64,000 nucleotides of DNA from CAVQFB01 sp963711675 (GTDB lineage Bacteria > Acidobacteriota > Terriglobia > Terriglobales > Acidobacteriaceae): the NCBI GenBank assembly GCA_963711675.1, contig CAVQFB010000013.1, forward strand, positions 62,001-126,000, in the 5' to 3' direction. A model generated the notes under the pieces. The model searched no databases. It saw nothing but the letters and a program-made list of their open reading frames with translations, and was not told where the DNA came from. Both the position numbers and the translations under genes were made by a program. This document shows positions 63,828-64,000 of this stretch, in pieces. Position 1 is the stretch's first letter. Every line of letters begins with the position of its first letter.

Positions 63828-64000
63828 ATGGCAGGAAATCGCAAAGGACTCTTGAGATCGCCAAAAGCAAGTATCCGCGCAGACCTGAAGCGGATGGGAA
63901 CCGAGAAAACGAACGCGGCTGCATCGGGCATTGACCGGATGTCGGCGGTGCAGATTGCCCGCTTGATCAATCGCGAGGACGCCAAGGTAGCGGCGGCTGT
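63828..64000 (+). CDS. murQ: N-acetylmuramic acid 6-phosphate etherase, N-terminal part (3' end outside window)
   Basis: The first 57 residues of a SIS-domain lyase that splits MurNAc-6-phosphate into GlcNAc-6-phosphate and D-lactate. The basic N-terminus (LLRSPKASIRADLKR) is followed by the family signature IDRMSAVQIARLINREDAKVA, which matches the start of bacterial MurQ (MS-x-x-E/Q-I-x-x-LINxED). The catalytic residues lie outside the window. The ATG at 63828 is 7 bases after the serine hydrolase stop, so the two form an operon devoted to muropeptide salvage. The assignment rests on this short N-terminal signature. Confidence 0.8.
   Translation, partial: MAGNRKGLLRSPKASIRADLKRMGTEKTNAAASGIDRMSAVQIARLINREDAKVAAA

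Overview
The window is a GC-rich bacterial chromosome segment. Its gene content and protein style suggest an Acidobacteriota genome, probably the Koribacter/Terriglobia side. Pointers are a gap-pgk-macrodomain-tpi cluster, FecR-domain proteins with aromatic-rich tails, PD40 propeller and tricorn-like proteases, paired FtsX/MacB-type permeases, and a dispersed palindromic repeat of the type common in such genomes. This assignment is inference from recognised families; no rRNA is present. The only RNA gene I can support is one tRNA-Leu(GAG).

Layout. 1-3.1 kb: end of gapA, pgk, a macrodomain gene and tpiA, overlapping or closely spaced. 3.1-5.8 kb: a structured intergenic element, then an ArsR/VOC/AHSA1/DUF1801 group behind a candidate ArsR operator. 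5.9-7.1 kb: tRNA-Leu, secG and a metallo-beta-lactamase-fold hydrolase. 7.1-18.3 kb: mostly minus-strand metabolism (two aminotransferases, a GH20 hexosaminidase, a D-2-hydroxyacid dehydrogenase, transketolase, a GT2 glycosyltransferase) with a MarR regulator. 18.4-23.2 kb: a 45-residue membrane microprotein, a tricorn-like protease and an OmpA-type lipoprotein. 23.8-36.7 kb: uvrC, a B12-type radical SAM protein, a PD40 propeller protein, an MscS-family channel, a BadF-type sugar kinase, a cupin, a sodium/solute symporter and an APC permease. 36.8-43.6 kb: a TonB-domain protein, a secreted M48 peptidase, a sulfatase/phosphotransferase-type membrane enzyme and DNA polymerase IV. 43.7-51.8 kb: glgA, ksgA, a Memo-family protein, two large envelope proteins, a lone MlaF-type ATPase and mobA. 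52-59.8 kb: PilZ, a BON lipoprotein, a cytochrome c behind a perfect CRP-type site, a response regulator, prepilin peptidase, MarR/SRPBCC, a DinB-like protein and small envelope proteins. 59.9-64 kb: two FtsX permeases, then a class-C-type serine hydrolase followed by the start of murQ.

Functional themes. Central carbon metabolism (gap, pgk, tpiA, transketolase, glgA) sits beside amino-sugar and cell-wall salvage genes (GH20, BadF kinase, SSS symporter, amiE-like hydrolase, murQ). A large share of the rest are envelope proteins: lipoproteins, OmpA, TonB, M48, FecR.

A quality signal dominates interpretation. Ten recognisable genes are split by frameshifts, and an eleventh probably is. Nine of the ten have full-span lengths of exactly 3n+1; the tenth carries a -1 and a +1. 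Many breakpoints can be explained by one extra base in a short homopolymer. I read these mainly as sequence errors rather than eleven independent pseudogenes, and I annotate the full spans as single genes.
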